DNA of 64,000 nucleotides, taken from contig OZ244063.1 of the NCBI GenBank assembly GCA_965215535.1, forward strand, positions 682,001-746,000. Direction: 5' to 3'. Shown piece by piece: positions 26,175 through 35,198 of this stretch (positions within the stretch are counted from its first letter, which is position 1; each line of letters begins with the position of its first letter). This DNA is from Bin94 sp965215535. Its GTDB lineage: Bacteria; Gemmatimonadota; Gemmatimonadetes; Longimicrobiales; Gaopeijiaceae. A program made the position numbers and the translations under genes. The notes under the pieces were generated by a model that was not told the DNA's origin, searched no databases, and was given only the letters and a program-made list of their open reading frames with translations.

Positions 26175-26938
26175 CGAACCGCCTGCGTCAGTGCATGAAC
26201 GAAGATGTTGATTCCCATGCGCAGCGCATCCTCTCTGACCTCCGGGGGATCCTCGTGTACATCGGGGTCTTCCCAGCCATCGCCGAGATCGGATTCATAG
26301 CTGTAGATCAGAGCCAGCCGCCCCTGATGAAAGATCCCGAAGGCCTGCGGAGGATTGCCATCGTGCTCATGGATCTTGGGAAGTCCCTCGGGAAATTGGT
26401 AGGGGGCGTGGAAGACGGGATGATCGGGGGGCAGCTCGACGAGTGCGCGATCGGGGAAGACCTGCGCGATCTCTTCGCGGAAGGAGGCGTTGAGGCCGTA
26501 GTTGTCGTCAACGTGCAGAAATCCTCCCTCGAGCAGATAGCGCCGAAGCGCCAGGCGTTCCTGGGGAGAGAAGCGGATATTGCCGTGACCGGTCATGTAG
26601 AGAAGGGGAAAATCGCGCAGCGCCGGGTCGGTGAGGCGCACCACAACTTCGCGCTCGGCGGTGGGAATGCCGGTTCGGGCGCGCACCTCGGCCAGAAGGT
26701 TGGGAAGAGACGAGGGATTGGCATACCAGTCGCCGCCGCCGTCGTACTGGAGACGCGCAATGGTGACGGGACCATTGGCCTGGGCCACGAGAGCGGGCCG
26801 GAAAAGGGGATCGACGAGGAAAACGACGACGAGAAGCGGGAATGCAGCGGCGCTCGCACGCCATGCGCCAGTCCTCCACCAAGTGCCGTGGTCGGTCCCG
26901 GCTTCGCAAGGCCGGGCCGGAAGTCTTCGGCAGTCCAT
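26171..26938 (-). CDS. DUF4159 domain protein
   Basis: One N-terminal transmembrane helix or signal (residues about 31-54) is followed by a DUF4159 domain: ITIARLQYDGGGDWYANP-like start, FPLLYMTGHGNIRFS, LRRYLLEGGFLHVDDNYG and a C-terminal GINIFVHAL. The fold resembles glutamine-amidotransferase-like domains found next to MoxR/BatA-type operons. ATG 26938 follows GGAAGAGAG and starts one base after the rsmI stop. The four-base overlap with the DUF4175 gene points to a shared complex. No catalytic triad is evident to me. Confidence 0.8.
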   Translation of the reverse strand: MDCRRLPARPCEAGTDHGTWWRTGAWRASAAAFPLLVVVFLVDPLFRPALVAQANGPVTIARLQYDGGGDWYANPSSLPNLLAEVRARTGIPTAEREVVVRLTDPALRDFPLLYMTGHGNIRFSPQERLALRRYLLEGGFLHVDDNYGLNASFREEIAQVFPDRALVELPPDHPVFHAPYQFPEGLPKIHEHDGNPPQAFGIFHQGRLALIYSYESDLGDGWEDPDVHEDPPEVREDALRMGINIFVHALTQAVR

Positions 26939-26939
26939 C

Positions 26940-27848
26940 TCAGCTCTCTTCCTGCGGGGGTTGTCCCGCGCTGCGCACAGCATCGTAGGCCGCGCTGCGC
27001 GTCACACCCGAGCGCGCCGCCACTGCACGCGCCGCCGCCGTGGGCGCCAGTCCGGTCATGAGCGCCTCGCGGGCCAGCGCCTCAAGGGTGGCGGCGGACG
27101 GCGGGGACCGTTCTCCACACCCCTCCACCACCACCGTCACCTCGCCGCGGGGCGGGTTCGCAGCGAAGTGCCGCCCTGCCTCGGCGACCGTGCCGCGAAC
27201 GATCTCCTCATGAAGTTTGGTCAACTCGCGGCAGATCGCCACCCTGCGCGCATCTCCCCCCGGGTGCGCCTGCAATCCCTCCGCGAGCGCACCCAGCAGA
27301 GCCGTCAGCCGCCCCGGCGCCTCGAAGAGAAGCGTGGTTTCGGTCGCCGCGACGATGCGCTCCACCATCCGGGCCCGCGCTCTCGCCTTGCGCGGAGCAA
27401 ATCCGAGAAAGGTGAAGGGGACGCACGGAAGCCCCGAGGCGGTGAGGGCCGCGAGGATCGCCGATGGCCCCGGGATCGGAACGACGCCGATGCCCTCTGC
27501 AATCGCTGCGGCCACAAGTCGTTCGCCCGGATCGGAGAGGAGCGGCGTGCCCGCATCGGAGATCAGCGCCACCTCTTCGCCGCGCGCAAGCCAGCCCCGC
27601 ACCCGCGAAATCCGCTCGGCCTCGTTGTGGGCATGCAGCGAGAGGGGCCGCCCGGACACCCCGATCCGCGTCAGGAGAGTCCGCGCTCGACGGGTATCCT
27701 CGGCCAGAATGCGATCCACCCCCGCCAGCGTTTCGCGCGCACGCTCCGAGAGATCGGCCAGATTGCCGATCGGCGTCGCCACCACGAAGAGCCGCCCTGC
27801 GCCCGTCAGGCCCTCGCCCCGCGCCGCGCGGTCACCCCCTGTCGTCAT
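26940..27848 (-). CDS. rsmI: 16S rRNA (cytidine-1402-2'-O)-methyltransferase
   Basis: RsmI methylates the 2'-OH of C1402 in the 16S decoding centre using SAM. Diagnostic segments are LFVVATPIGNLADLSERA, LAEDTRR, LHAHNEAERI, LISDAGTPLLSDPG and VPIPGPSAILAALTASGLP of the tetrapyrrole-methylase fold, then FEAPGRL and CRELTKLHEEIVRGT. The C-terminus has the small helical domain. ATG 27848 is preferred over the upstream TTG at 27869. It lies 54 bp downstream of trxA in the same direction. Confidence 0.93.
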   Translation of the reverse strand: MTTGGDRAARGEGLTGAGRLFVVATPIGNLADLSERARETLAGVDRILAEDTRRARTLLTRIGVSGRPLSLHAHNEAERISRVRGWLARGEEVALISDAGTPLLSDPGERLVAAAIAEGIGVVPIPGPSAILAALTASGLPCVPFTFLGFAPRKARARARMVERIVAATETTLLFEAPGRLTALLGALAEGLQAHPGGDARRVAICRELTKLHEEIVRGTVAEAGRHFAANPPRGEVTVVVEGCGERSPPSAATLEALAREALMTGLAPTAAARAVAARSGVTRSAAYDAVRSAGQPPQEES

Positions 27849-27902
27849 CGGGACGCCCCGCCGGGACAAAGGCTTGAGCCGGCATCCACAGGCCTTGGAC
27901 TG

Positions 27903-28235
27903 CTACAGCCGTGCGGCGATCTTCTCTTCCAGTTGCGCCTTCGGCACCGCGCCGACCACCGTATCCACAAGTTCTCCATTCCGGAAGAAGAGGATGGTGG
28001 GGATTGAGCGCACGCCGAAGCGCATCGAGGTGGACATGTTCGCATCCACATCAAGCTTTCCTACCCGCACGCGCCCGGCGTACTCGTCGGCCAGCTCGGC
28101 TACCTGCGGAGCGATCACCCGGCAGGGACCGCACCATTCGGCCCAGAAATCGACCATGGCAAGGCCGTCGAACTCCTCGATCTGCTCCTGGAAGTTGTCG
28201 TCGGTAAGGGTGACGAGATTTGCACTGTCGGCCAT
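27903..28235 (-). CDS. trxA: thioredoxin
   Basis: This is a cytoplasmic dithiol-disulfide oxidoreductase that reduces ribonucleotide reductase, PAPS reductase and other partners. The 110-residue length is standard. The active site is WCGPC at residues 34-38, with buried Asp in MVDFWAEW and the cis-Pro in RSIPTILFF. ATG 28235 follows AAGGAACATTTCATC. Upstream in-frame codons give a 100-residue extension with no thioredoxin features, which I reject. It is divergent from the epimerase gene, with about 210 bp between them for both promoters. Confidence 0.96.
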   Translation of the reverse strand: MADSANLVTLTDDNFQEQIEEFDGLAMVDFWAEWCGPCRVIAPQVAELADEYAGRVRVGKLDVDANMSTSMRFGVRSIPTILFFRNGELVDTVVGAVPKAQLEEKIAARL

Positions 28236-28444
28236 GATGAAATGTTCCTTGAGTGTAACGTTGTCCGGTCGGAGGAAGAGTGTCGTCCGCACGGCAAGCA
28301 CCCGGCCATGCCGGAGCAGCCCCGCCGGATCTGTGCCGGACCGGATGGCTGCCGGACACGCGCCGAAGAATCGGTTGCCGTTCGGAGTTTGGACGTACTC
28401 GCTCAATTGTATACAGATTTCCCCGAAGCGGGAGGGAGGGATCG

Positions 28445-28927
28445 ATGCGAAGAGATGCCGGGACGGCTGGAAGTGGGCGGGAAGAGCGTGCCGAGGGCGG
28501 GCCGGGTGCGGAGGCGATCTTCGATCATGTGGCAATCGCGGCCCGGTCGTTCGACCGGATTCTGCCCCTTCTGGAGACGCTGACGGGAGAGCGGGCGACC
28601 GCCCCGGTGCGCGTCGAATCCCAGGGGGTGGAGGTCTCCTTCGTCGGCGAGAGGATTGAGCTGATCCGGCCGCTGGCCCCGGGGAGCGGGGTTGCGCGCT
28701 TCGTGGACGCGCGGGGAACCGGCCTGCATCATGTCGCCTGCCAGGTGGAGGATCTGGACGGGCGCATGGCCGAGCTGAAGGCCGCGGGGTACCGCTTTAC
28801 CGCAGAGGAGCCGGCGATCGGAGCGAAGGGCCACAGAATTGCCTTTCTGCACCCGGGCACGACAGGGGGAGTGCTGATCGAGCTGGTCGAGGGCGGATCG
28901 CGGCGCGGCTCCCGTTCGTCCGGCTGA
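28445..28927 (+). CDS. mce: methylmalonyl-CoA epimerase
   Basis: This VOC/glyoxalase-fold enzyme interconverts (2R)- and (2S)-methylmalonyl-CoA in propionate and branched-chain catabolism. Metal and catalytic positions are visible: FDHVAIAARSF (His), GTGLHHVACQVEDL (His) and GGVLIELVE (Glu). GYRFTAEEPAIGAKGHRIAFLHP is also characteristic. The product is 160 residues with a 25-residue basic leader before the fold. ATG 28445 follows a strong GGGAGGGAGGG. The matching mutase, a B12 enzyme, is not in the window. Confidence 0.85.
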   Translation: MRRDAGTAGSGREERAEGGPGAEAIFDHVAIAARSFDRILPLLETLTGERATAPVRVESQGVEVSFVGERIELIRPLAPGSGVARFVDARGTGLHHVACQVEDLDGRMAELKAAGYRFTAEEPAIGAKGHRIAFLHPGTTGGVLIELVEGGSRRGSRSSG

Positions 28928-29130
28928 TTTCCGCAGGGGTTGACTGCCGCTTTTCGCGCCGCCCTTCCCTCATGCCCGCCTTTCGGTTATCATATTCCTT
29001 TCCGACGGTGCGTCTTCTCTTCTGGCCGCTGCCTGAATCCGGCGTCCGCTCCGGCGACTCGGAATCCCACGCAGCGCTGGTAACCAGGCAAGGGTTCTTC
29101 CGGGCCAGGGGTCAGACCACACCGGACGGT

Positions 29131-29181
29131 CATCAAGGCGATTTGTGGCATATTGCGGCCGGCAACAGCTAAAAAGCCACG
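29131..29181 (+). promoter_or_regulatory. SAM-II-like riboswitch candidate upstream of metH
   Basis: The conserved SAM-II blocks appear in order: GATTT (29,140-29,144), TATTGC (29,151-29,156) and AGCTAAAAA (29,167-29,175). GTGGC (29,145-29,149) can pair perfectly with GCCAC (29,175-29,179), which corresponds to the pseudoknot helix P2. The P1 helix is weak by eye (GGC/GCC). In known cases this RNA binds S-adenosylmethionine and shuts down methionine genes; here it precedes metH and a homocysteine methyltransferase gene. Confidence 0.6.
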
Positions 29182-29532
29182 TTCTGCCCTTGGAGAACCG
29201 ATTCCCGAACCTGCTGCGGAGTCGCTCTCCGGTGGCAGATGGTGTGGCGGGAAGCGCAAGGATCAGTGAATCCCTCCAGATTCGACCCGGAATCGCCCGC
29301 CCCCGCGCAGGCTCTGCGGAGCGCCCGCCCCGGCGCAGAGCGCGGCCCTTCCCCGGCTGGCAGTCCCGATCCACCCCAGAAACCCGGCACCAGGATCTGT
29401 TCGTGCAGCTCTCCTGCACACCCGGGCCCTTCGTGCTCCGTCTCTTCGCGACCGGCTTCTTCCCCCACCTCCGACTCCACCCGGAGGGGGAAATCCGAAT
29501 CGCACCGCACCGCTTCCGGCGGCGACCCTCTC
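29182..29532 (+). other. leader region between riboswitch candidate and metH core
   Basis: The metH frame is open from ATG 29239 through this region, but the translation is Pro/Ser-rich, lacks homology to MetH and reads like non-coding GC-rich sequence. GGAGAA occurs at 29,191-29,196 without a well-placed start. Either metH has a 120-residue extension starting near the riboswitch, or this is an untranslated leader. Confidence 0.35.
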
Positions 29533-32500
29533 TTGCGAACGGCGCACCCGGCGTCCGCATCCAATGGCGCCACTCCCCACCCGGCACAGCCCGGCCCCGC
29601 CAAACCCGCTTTCGCCACCCTTCTAGAGAGCCGCATTCCCGTGCTGGACGGCGCAATGGGCACCATGCTCCAGCGCCACAACCTGACTGAGGACGACTAC
29701 CGCGGCGACCTCTTCCGCGCGCACGACCGCCCGCTCCTGGGCGCGGCCGACATCCTCAGCCTGACTCGCCCCGACCTGATCGGCGAGATCCACAGCTCCT
29801 TTCTGGCGGCGGGGGCGGACATCGTCGAAACCAACACCTTCAGCGCCACCCGGATCGCCATGGAGGAGTACGGGGTCGGCGATGCGGTGGCCGAGATCAA
29901 TCGCGCGGCCGCCCGGATCGCCCGCGCAGCCGCCGACGCCTTCACGGCCCGCACCCCCGAACGGCCCCGCTACGTAGCCGGGGTTCTGGGGCCCACCAAC
30001 CGCACCGCCTCGATCTCCTCCGATGTGAACGATCCCGGGGCGCGCCAGGTCACCTTCGAGGAGCTGCGCATCAGCTATGCCGAGCAGGCCGCGGCGCTCG
30101 TCGAGGGGGGCGCCGACATTCTGATGGTCGAGACGATCTTCGACACCCTGAATGCAAAGGCGGCGATCTTCGCCATCCTGGAGCTCTTCGACACGCTGCC
30201 GACTCCTCCTCCGCTGATCATCTGCGGCACCATTACCGATCAGAGCGGACGCACCCTCACCGGCCAAACCCCCGAGGCCTTCTACAACTCGCTGCGCCAC
30301 GCCGAACCCCTGGCCTTCGGCTTCAACTGCGCGCTGGGCCCCGAGGCCATGCGTCCCTGGCTGCACGAGCTGTCCGGCGTCTGCGAAGTGGCGGTGAGCT
30401 GCCACCCCAATGCAGGTCTTCCCAACGAGTTCGGGGGCTACGACCTGACGCCTGAAGAGATGGCCGCCTCGATGGGCGAGTTCGCGCGGGCGGGCTACCT
30501 CAACATTGCCGGCGGCTGCTGCGGCACCGTGCCCGACCACATTGCGGCGATCGCGGCCGAGCTCGACGGCGTTGCCCCACGCCCGCTTCCCCGCATTCCC
30601 CGGCACACCCGCCTGGCCGGCCTCGAACCGCTCACGATCGGACCCGATTCGCTCTTTGTGAATGTGGGCGAGCGCACCAATGTGACCGGTTCGCGCCACT
30701 TCGCCCGCCTGATCCGCGAGGACCGCTACGAAACCGCGCTCGAGGTGGCCCGCCAGCAGGTGGAGGGGGGCGCCCAGATCGTCGATGTGAATATGGACGA
30801 GGGGCTGCTGGATTCCAGGGCCGCAATGGTGCGCTTCGTGAATCTGCTGGCCTCGGAGCCGGACATTGCGCGCGTCCCCCTGATGATCGATTCCTCGCGC
30901 TGGGAGGTGATCGAGGCCGCGCTGAGGTGCGTGCAGGGCAAGCCGGTGGTGAACTCGATCAGTCTGAAGGATGGCGAGGAGGAGTTTCGCCGACAGGCGC
31001 GTCTGGCCCGGCGCTACGGTGCGGCGCTGATCGTGATGGCCTTCGACGAAGAGGGACAGGCGGCCGACGCCGACGCCAAGGTCGCAATCTCGCGGCGCGC
31101 CTACCGCATCCTGGTCGAGGAAGAGGGGTTTCCGCCCGAGGACGTGGTTCTGGATCCCAACATCTTCGCCGTCGCCACCGGGATTCCCGAACACGACGAC
31201 TATGCGATGGCCTACTTCGAGGCGGTGCGCCGAATCAAGTCCGGCTGCCCGCACGCACTCGTCAGCGGCGGGGTGAGCAATGTCTCGTTCTCCTTCCGGG
31301 GCAGCGACGGGGTGCGCGAGGCCATGCACGCAGCCTTTCTCTATCATGCCGGCCGGGCGGGAATGGATATGGGGATCGTGAATGCGGGCAAAATTGCGGT
31401 CTACGACGAGATTCCGCCCGAGTTGCTCGAGGGGGTCGAGGATGTGCTCTTCAATCGCGACCCGCGCGCCACCGACCGGTTGACCGCCCTGGCCGAACGC
31501 TACCGCGAGAGCGGACCGGGGGGGACGGACGAGGATCTTTCGTGGCGCAACGGAGATGCCGCCGCACGCCTTCGGCATGCACTCATCCATGGAATCACCG
31601 CCCACATCGAGGACGACACGGAAGAGGCGCGCCAGGCTGCCGGGCGGGCGCTGCAGGTGATCGAGGGGCCGCTGATGGCGGGCATGAATGCGGTGGGCGA
31701 CCTCTTCGGCGCAGGAAAGATGTTTCTGCCGCAGGTCGTGAAGAGCGCCCGGGTCATGAAGCGCGCAGTCGCCTATCTGGTGCCCTTCCTGGAAGAGGAG
31801 AAGGCGGCGGGCGAGGCGCAGCGTTCGGCCGGACGGGTGGTGATGGCCACCGTCAAGGGCGACGTCCATGACATCGGCAAGAACATTGTCGGCGTGGTTC
31901 TGGAGTGCAATGGCTACGAGGTCCACGATCTGGGGGTGATGGTGGCCGCCGAGACGATTCTGGCGAAGGCGCGCGAGGTGGAGGCCGATCTGATCGGTCT
32001 CTCGGGGCTGATTACCCCGAGCCTGGACCAGATGGTGCATGTGGCGGCCGAGATGGAGCGCACCGGAATGCGGCAGCCGCTCCTGATCGGGGGCGCGACA
32101 ACCTCGCGGGTGCATACGGCGGTCCGGATCGAGCCGCGCTACGGGGGCGCCACCGTGCATGTGGCCGATGCATCGCGGGCGGTCGGGGTGGCGAGCGGTC
32201 TTCTGGATGCCGGACGGGGGGCGTCGTATGCGGCCGAGGTGCGCGAGAGCTACGGCGAGATCCGCAGGCGGCGCGGAGCGAAGACGCGAAAAGCAAGGCT
32301 GCTGACGCTGGACGAGGGGCGCGCGGAGCGGATGCAGATCGACTGGAGCGCCTATCGGCCGACGCCCCCGAAGAGGATCGGGCGGCAATTTCTTCCGGCC
32401 CAAGCCCCAGAGGACCGTGCGCACTCCTTTCCGCTGGATGAGCTCGTGCCCCGGATCGACTGGACTCCCTTCTTTCGGGTCTGGGATATGGCGGGCGTCT

Positions 32501-33309
32501 TTCCCGACATTCTGGACGATGCGGTCGTGGGCGAACAGGCGCGTTCGCTGTACGACGATGCGCGGGCGCTGCTCGGGCGGATTCGGCGCGAAGGACTGCT
32601 GCAGGCGCAGGGCGTCTGTGCCCTCCACCCGGCCAACTCCGTCGGCGACGATATCGTCTTCTGGACCGACGAGGGGCGCGACCGGGTTCTGGCCGTCTTT
32701 CCTGCGCTGCGGCAGCAGTTCGCCAAGTCGTCGGGGCGTCCCAACCTCTCCCTGGCCGACTTTGTGGCACCGCTGGAATCGGGGGTGGCCGACTACGCAG
32801 GCGCCTTCGCCGTGACCGCCGGGCATGGGGCCGAGGCCTTTGCGGCCGACCTTGCCGCCGAGGGCGACGACTATCAGAGCATTCTGGTCAAGGCGCTCGC
32901 GGATCGGCTGGCCGAGGCCTTTGCCGAGAAGCTGCACGAAGAGATCCGGCGCACGCTCTGGGGCTACGCTGACACCGAAGCGCTGACCAACCGGCAACTG
33001 ATCGCCGAGGAATACGCGGGCATTCGCCCGGCGCCCGGCTACCCTGCCCTGCCCGACCACTCTCTGAAGCGCACCCTCTTCGCAATCCTGGATGCCGACC
33101 GGATCGGGCTGGAGCTGACCGAAAGCTGCGCCATGACCCCCGCGGCTTCGGTTTCGGGCCTCTATATCGGTCACCCGGCCAGCTTCTACTTCGGGGTGGG
33201 CCGCATCGGAGGCGATCAGGTGGAGGACTACGCAGCCCGACGGCAGATGACCGTTCCCGAGGCCGAAAGCTGGCTGCGGCCGAATCTGGCGGAGGACCCG
33301 GATGCCTGA
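29533..33309 (+). CDS. metH: cobalamin-dependent methionine synthase
   Basis: MetH transfers methyl from 5-methyl-THF to homocysteine through cob(I)alamin. All four modules are present. The homocysteine domain has VLDGAMGTMLQ and the zinc Cys residues in FNCALGP and GGCCGT. The pterin domain has NVGERTNVTGS. The B12 domain has GDVHDIGKN, the His-on site, then GLITPSLDQM and GGATTSR. The reactivation domain has RPAPGYPALPDHS for SAM binding. TTG 29533 gives 1,258 residues, a normal length; ATG 29239 is an alternative start. Its last eight bases overlap the next gene. The riboswitch candidate upstream implies control by SAM. Confidence 0.95.
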   Translation: MRTAHPASASNGATPHPAQPGPAKPAFATLLESRIPVLDGAMGTMLQRHNLTEDDYRGDLFRAHDRPLLGAADILSLTRPDLIGEIHSSFLAAGADIVETNTFSATRIAMEEYGVGDAVAEINRAAARIARAAADAFTARTPERPRYVAGVLGPTNRTASISSDVNDPGARQVTFEELRISYAEQAAALVEGGADILMVETIFDTLNAKAAIFAILELFDTLPTPPPLIICGTITDQSGRTLTGQTPEAFYNSLRHAEPLAFGFNCALGPEAMRPWLHELSGVCEVAVSCHPNAGLPNEFGGYDLTPEEMAASMGEFARAGYLNIAGGCCGTVPDHIAAIAAELDGVAPRPLPRIPRHTRLAGLEPLTIGPDSLFVNVGERTNVTGSRHFARLIREDRYETALEVARQQVEGGAQIVDVNMDEGLLDSRAAMVRFVNLLASEPDIARVPLMIDSSRWEVIEAALRCVQGKPVVNSISLKDGEEEFRRQARLARRYGAALIVMAFDEEGQAADADAKVAISRRAYRILVEEEGFPPEDVVLDPNIFAVATGIPEHDDYAMAYFEAVRRIKSGCPHALVSGGVSNVSFSFRGSDGVREAMHAAFLYHAGRAGMDMGIVNAGKIAVYDEIPPELLEGVEDVLFNRDPRATDRLTALAERYRESGPGGTDEDLSWRNGDAAARLRHALIHGITAHIEDDTEEARQAAGRALQVIEGPLMAGMNAVGDLFGAGKMFLPQVVKSARVMKRAVAYLVPFLEEEKAAGEAQRSAGRVVMATVKGDVHDIGKNIVGVVLECNGYEVHDLGVMVAAETILAKAREVEADLIGLSGLITPSLDQMVHVAAEMERTGMRQPLLIGGATTSRVHTAVRIEPRYGGATVHVADASRAVGVASGLLDAGRGASYAAEVRESYGEIRRRRGAKTRKARLLTLDEGRAERMQIDWSAYRPTPPKRIGRQFLPAQAPEDRAHSFPLDELVPRIDWTPFFRVWDMAGVFPDILDDAVVGEQARSLYDDARALLGRIRREGLLQAQGVCALHPANSVGDDIVFWTDEGRDRVLAVFPALRQQFAKSSGRPNLSLADFVAPLESGVADYAGAFAVTAGHGAEAFAADLAAEGDDYQSILVKALADRLAEAFAEKLHEEIRRTLWGYADTEALTNRQLIAEEYAGIRPAPGYPALPDHSLKRTLFAILDADRIGLELTESCAMTPAASVSGLYIGHPASFYFGVGRIGGDQVEDYAARRQMTVPEAESWLRPNLAEDPDA

Positions 33310-35155
33310 TCTGCGCGAAATGCTCTCGGACGAACGGGTCCACCTGCTCGATGGCGCCATGGGGACGATGCTCTATGCGCGCGGCGTCTTTTTGAATGTC
33401 TGCTACGACGAGCTGAACGCCACCCACCCCGAGCTGGTGGAGGAGGTTCATGAACAGTACATCCGGGCCGGAGCCGAGATTATCGAGACCAATACCTTCG
33501 GAGCGAACCCGGTCAAGCTCTCTTCCTTCGGACTCGAGGCGCGCACCGCGGAGCTGAATGAATGCGCGGCGCGGATTGCCGTAAAGGCGGCGGCCGGGAG
33601 GGTGGCGGTGGTGGGTGCGCTGGGACCTCTGGGAATCCGGATCGAGCCGCTGGGACCGACCTCGCTTGTCGAGGCGCAGGACTACTTTGCGCGCCAGGTC
33701 GATGGGCTGCTCGCCGGAGGCGTGGATGGATTCATGCTCGAAACCTTCTCGGATCTGGCCGAGCTGGAGCAGGCGCTGCGCGCGGTGGCGAGCCGTTCGG
33801 ATCTGCCGGTGATTGCACAGGTGACCGTCAATGAAGATGGTCGCACGGCCTATGGAAGCACGGTGGAGGAGGCGGCGCGCGCGGCTGAACGGTGGGGCGC
33901 CGATGCGGTGGGGCTCAACTGCTCGGTGGGACCGGCGGTCATTCTCGATGGCCTGGAGCGCATGGCCGAGGTGACCCGCCTGCCCCTCTCCTCCAAGCCG
34001 AATGCCGGGTTGCCGCGCGCAATCGGCGACCGGAGCATTTACGTCACCGGCCCCGGGTACATGGCCCAATACGCCCGGCGCGCAATCCAGACCGGGGCCA
34101 GGCTCGTCGGGGGCTGTTGCGGCACCACCCCCGAACACGTTCGCCGCATTGCCGAAACCGTCGAGACCCTTCAACCCCGGCGCAGCTCGGTGCGGGTCAT
34201 CCGCGAACCCGGCGAGTCCTCGGCACAGACCCCCGCCCCGCCCCTTGCCCGCCGCTCGGCGCTGGGAGGCAGCCTCGCCGCCGGCGAGTTCATCTGCGCA
34301 GCCCGCATCTTGCCCCCCCGCGGCTGGGACCCCGCCCCGACCCTGGATGCCTGTCATACCTTGGCGCGCGCCGGGGCCCGGTTCATCGGCGTCCACGAAG
34401 ACCGGCACACCGCCCGCCTGAGCGCCCTCGCCACGGCCACCTGCATCGCGCGCTCCGGCCCGGTCGAAGCAATCGTCCACTACACCTGCCGCGACCGCCC
34501 CCTGACCGCCATGATCGCCGACCTGCTGGGCGCGGCCGCCACCGGCGTGCACAACCTGCTGCTCCTGACCGGAGATCCCGTCGGCGGCGCCCCCTACCCC
34601 GACTTTCGCTCGGTTGTGGATGTGGATTCGATCGGTCTAGCCAATGTGGTGGCCGCCATGAACCGCGGCCTCGATCCATCGGGCAATGCGATCGGTCCAC
34701 CCCCCGGATTCGTGATGGGCGTCGCGCTTCGCCAGGGCGCCCGCGACCCGGATGCCGAGCTGCGCCGCTTTCACTGGAAGGTCGATGCAGGAGCCCACTT
34801 TGCGGTCACGCACCCCGTCTTCGACCCCGCTCACCTCCTCGAATTCCTGGCGCGCATGGGGCCGCATGGCGCACCGATTCCGGTCCTGGCCGCAATTCAG
34901 CCACTCGGCTCGTTGCGCCACGCCGAATTTCTGCGCAATGAGGTGCCGGGCGTGGTGATGCCAAATGCGATCATGGAGCGGATGCGAGAAGCAACGTCCC
35001 GCAGCGAAGCACACGCCGCCGCCGAGGGAATTGCGATTGCGCACGAGGTGGCAGCCGCGCTGAGGGGCGAGGTCGCCGGGCTGGAGATCGGGGCGCACCG
35101 CGATCCGGGGGTGGCGGCGGCGGCGGCGGTGCTGGAGGAGATCGGCGCGGGCTGA
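33302..35155 (+). CDS. fused homocysteine S-methyltransferase / methylenetetrahydrofolate reductase
   Basis: Residues 1-290 form a homocysteine methyltransferase domain with LLDGAMGTMLYARG and zinc ligands in GLNCSVGP and GGCCGTTPEH. Residues from about 320 form a MetF-like TIM barrel with HYTCRDRPL, LLLLTGDP and GAHFAVTHPVFDP. The same fusion is known from Bacillus YitJ-type proteins. In the reductase part the strand that normally reads xEx-x-PPRG reads ARILPPRG, so the catalytic Glu appears to be Arg. The ATG overlaps the metH stop, so it is co-translated with metH. It may supply both methyl donor and acceptor steps, or the reductase half may be regulatory. Confidence 0.9.
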   Translation: MPDLREMLSDERVHLLDGAMGTMLYARGVFLNVCYDELNATHPELVEEVHEQYIRAGAEIIETNTFGANPVKLSSFGLEARTAELNECAARIAVKAAAGRVAVVGALGPLGIRIEPLGPTSLVEAQDYFARQVDGLLAGGVDGFMLETFSDLAELEQALRAVASRSDLPVIAQVTVNEDGRTAYGSTVEEAARAAERWGADAVGLNCSVGPAVILDGLERMAEVTRLPLSSKPNAGLPRAIGDRSIYVTGPGYMAQYARRAIQTGARLVGGCCGTTPEHVRRIAETVETLQPRRSSVRVIREPGESSAQTPAPPLARRSALGGSLAAGEFICAARILPPRGWDPAPTLDACHTLARAGARFIGVHEDRHTARLSALATATCIARSGPVEAIVHYTCRDRPLTAMIADLLGAAATGVHNLLLLTGDPVGGAPYPDFRSVVDVDSIGLANVVAAMNRGLDPSGNAIGPPPGFVMGVALRQGARDPDAELRRFHWKVDAGAHFAVTHPVFDPAHLLEFLARMGPHGAPIPVLAAIQPLGSLRHAEFLRNEVPGVVMPNAIMERMREATSRSEAHAAAEGIAIAHEVAAALRGEVAGLEIGAHRDPGVAAAAAVLEEIGAG

Positions 35156-35198
35156 TCCCTGGGGGCATCGGGGCGTTTCCGGGGGAAGGAGAGATGCC

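Noticed and set aside
28940..29240. Cobalamin riboswitch ahead of metH
   Set aside because: No B12-box-like GCCACTG/GCAACTG segment or GGTG core could be matched; the SAM-II-like blocks fit better.
29100..29240. SAM-I (S-box) riboswitch ahead of metH
   Set aside because: The GATGAAnCC...GGCAACC core is absent; only an isolated GGCAAC occurs.
35156..35198. Bidirectional terminator between the fused methyltransferase and the stand-alone reductase
   Set aside because: The gap is 43 bp, G-rich, without a convincing stem or T-tract.
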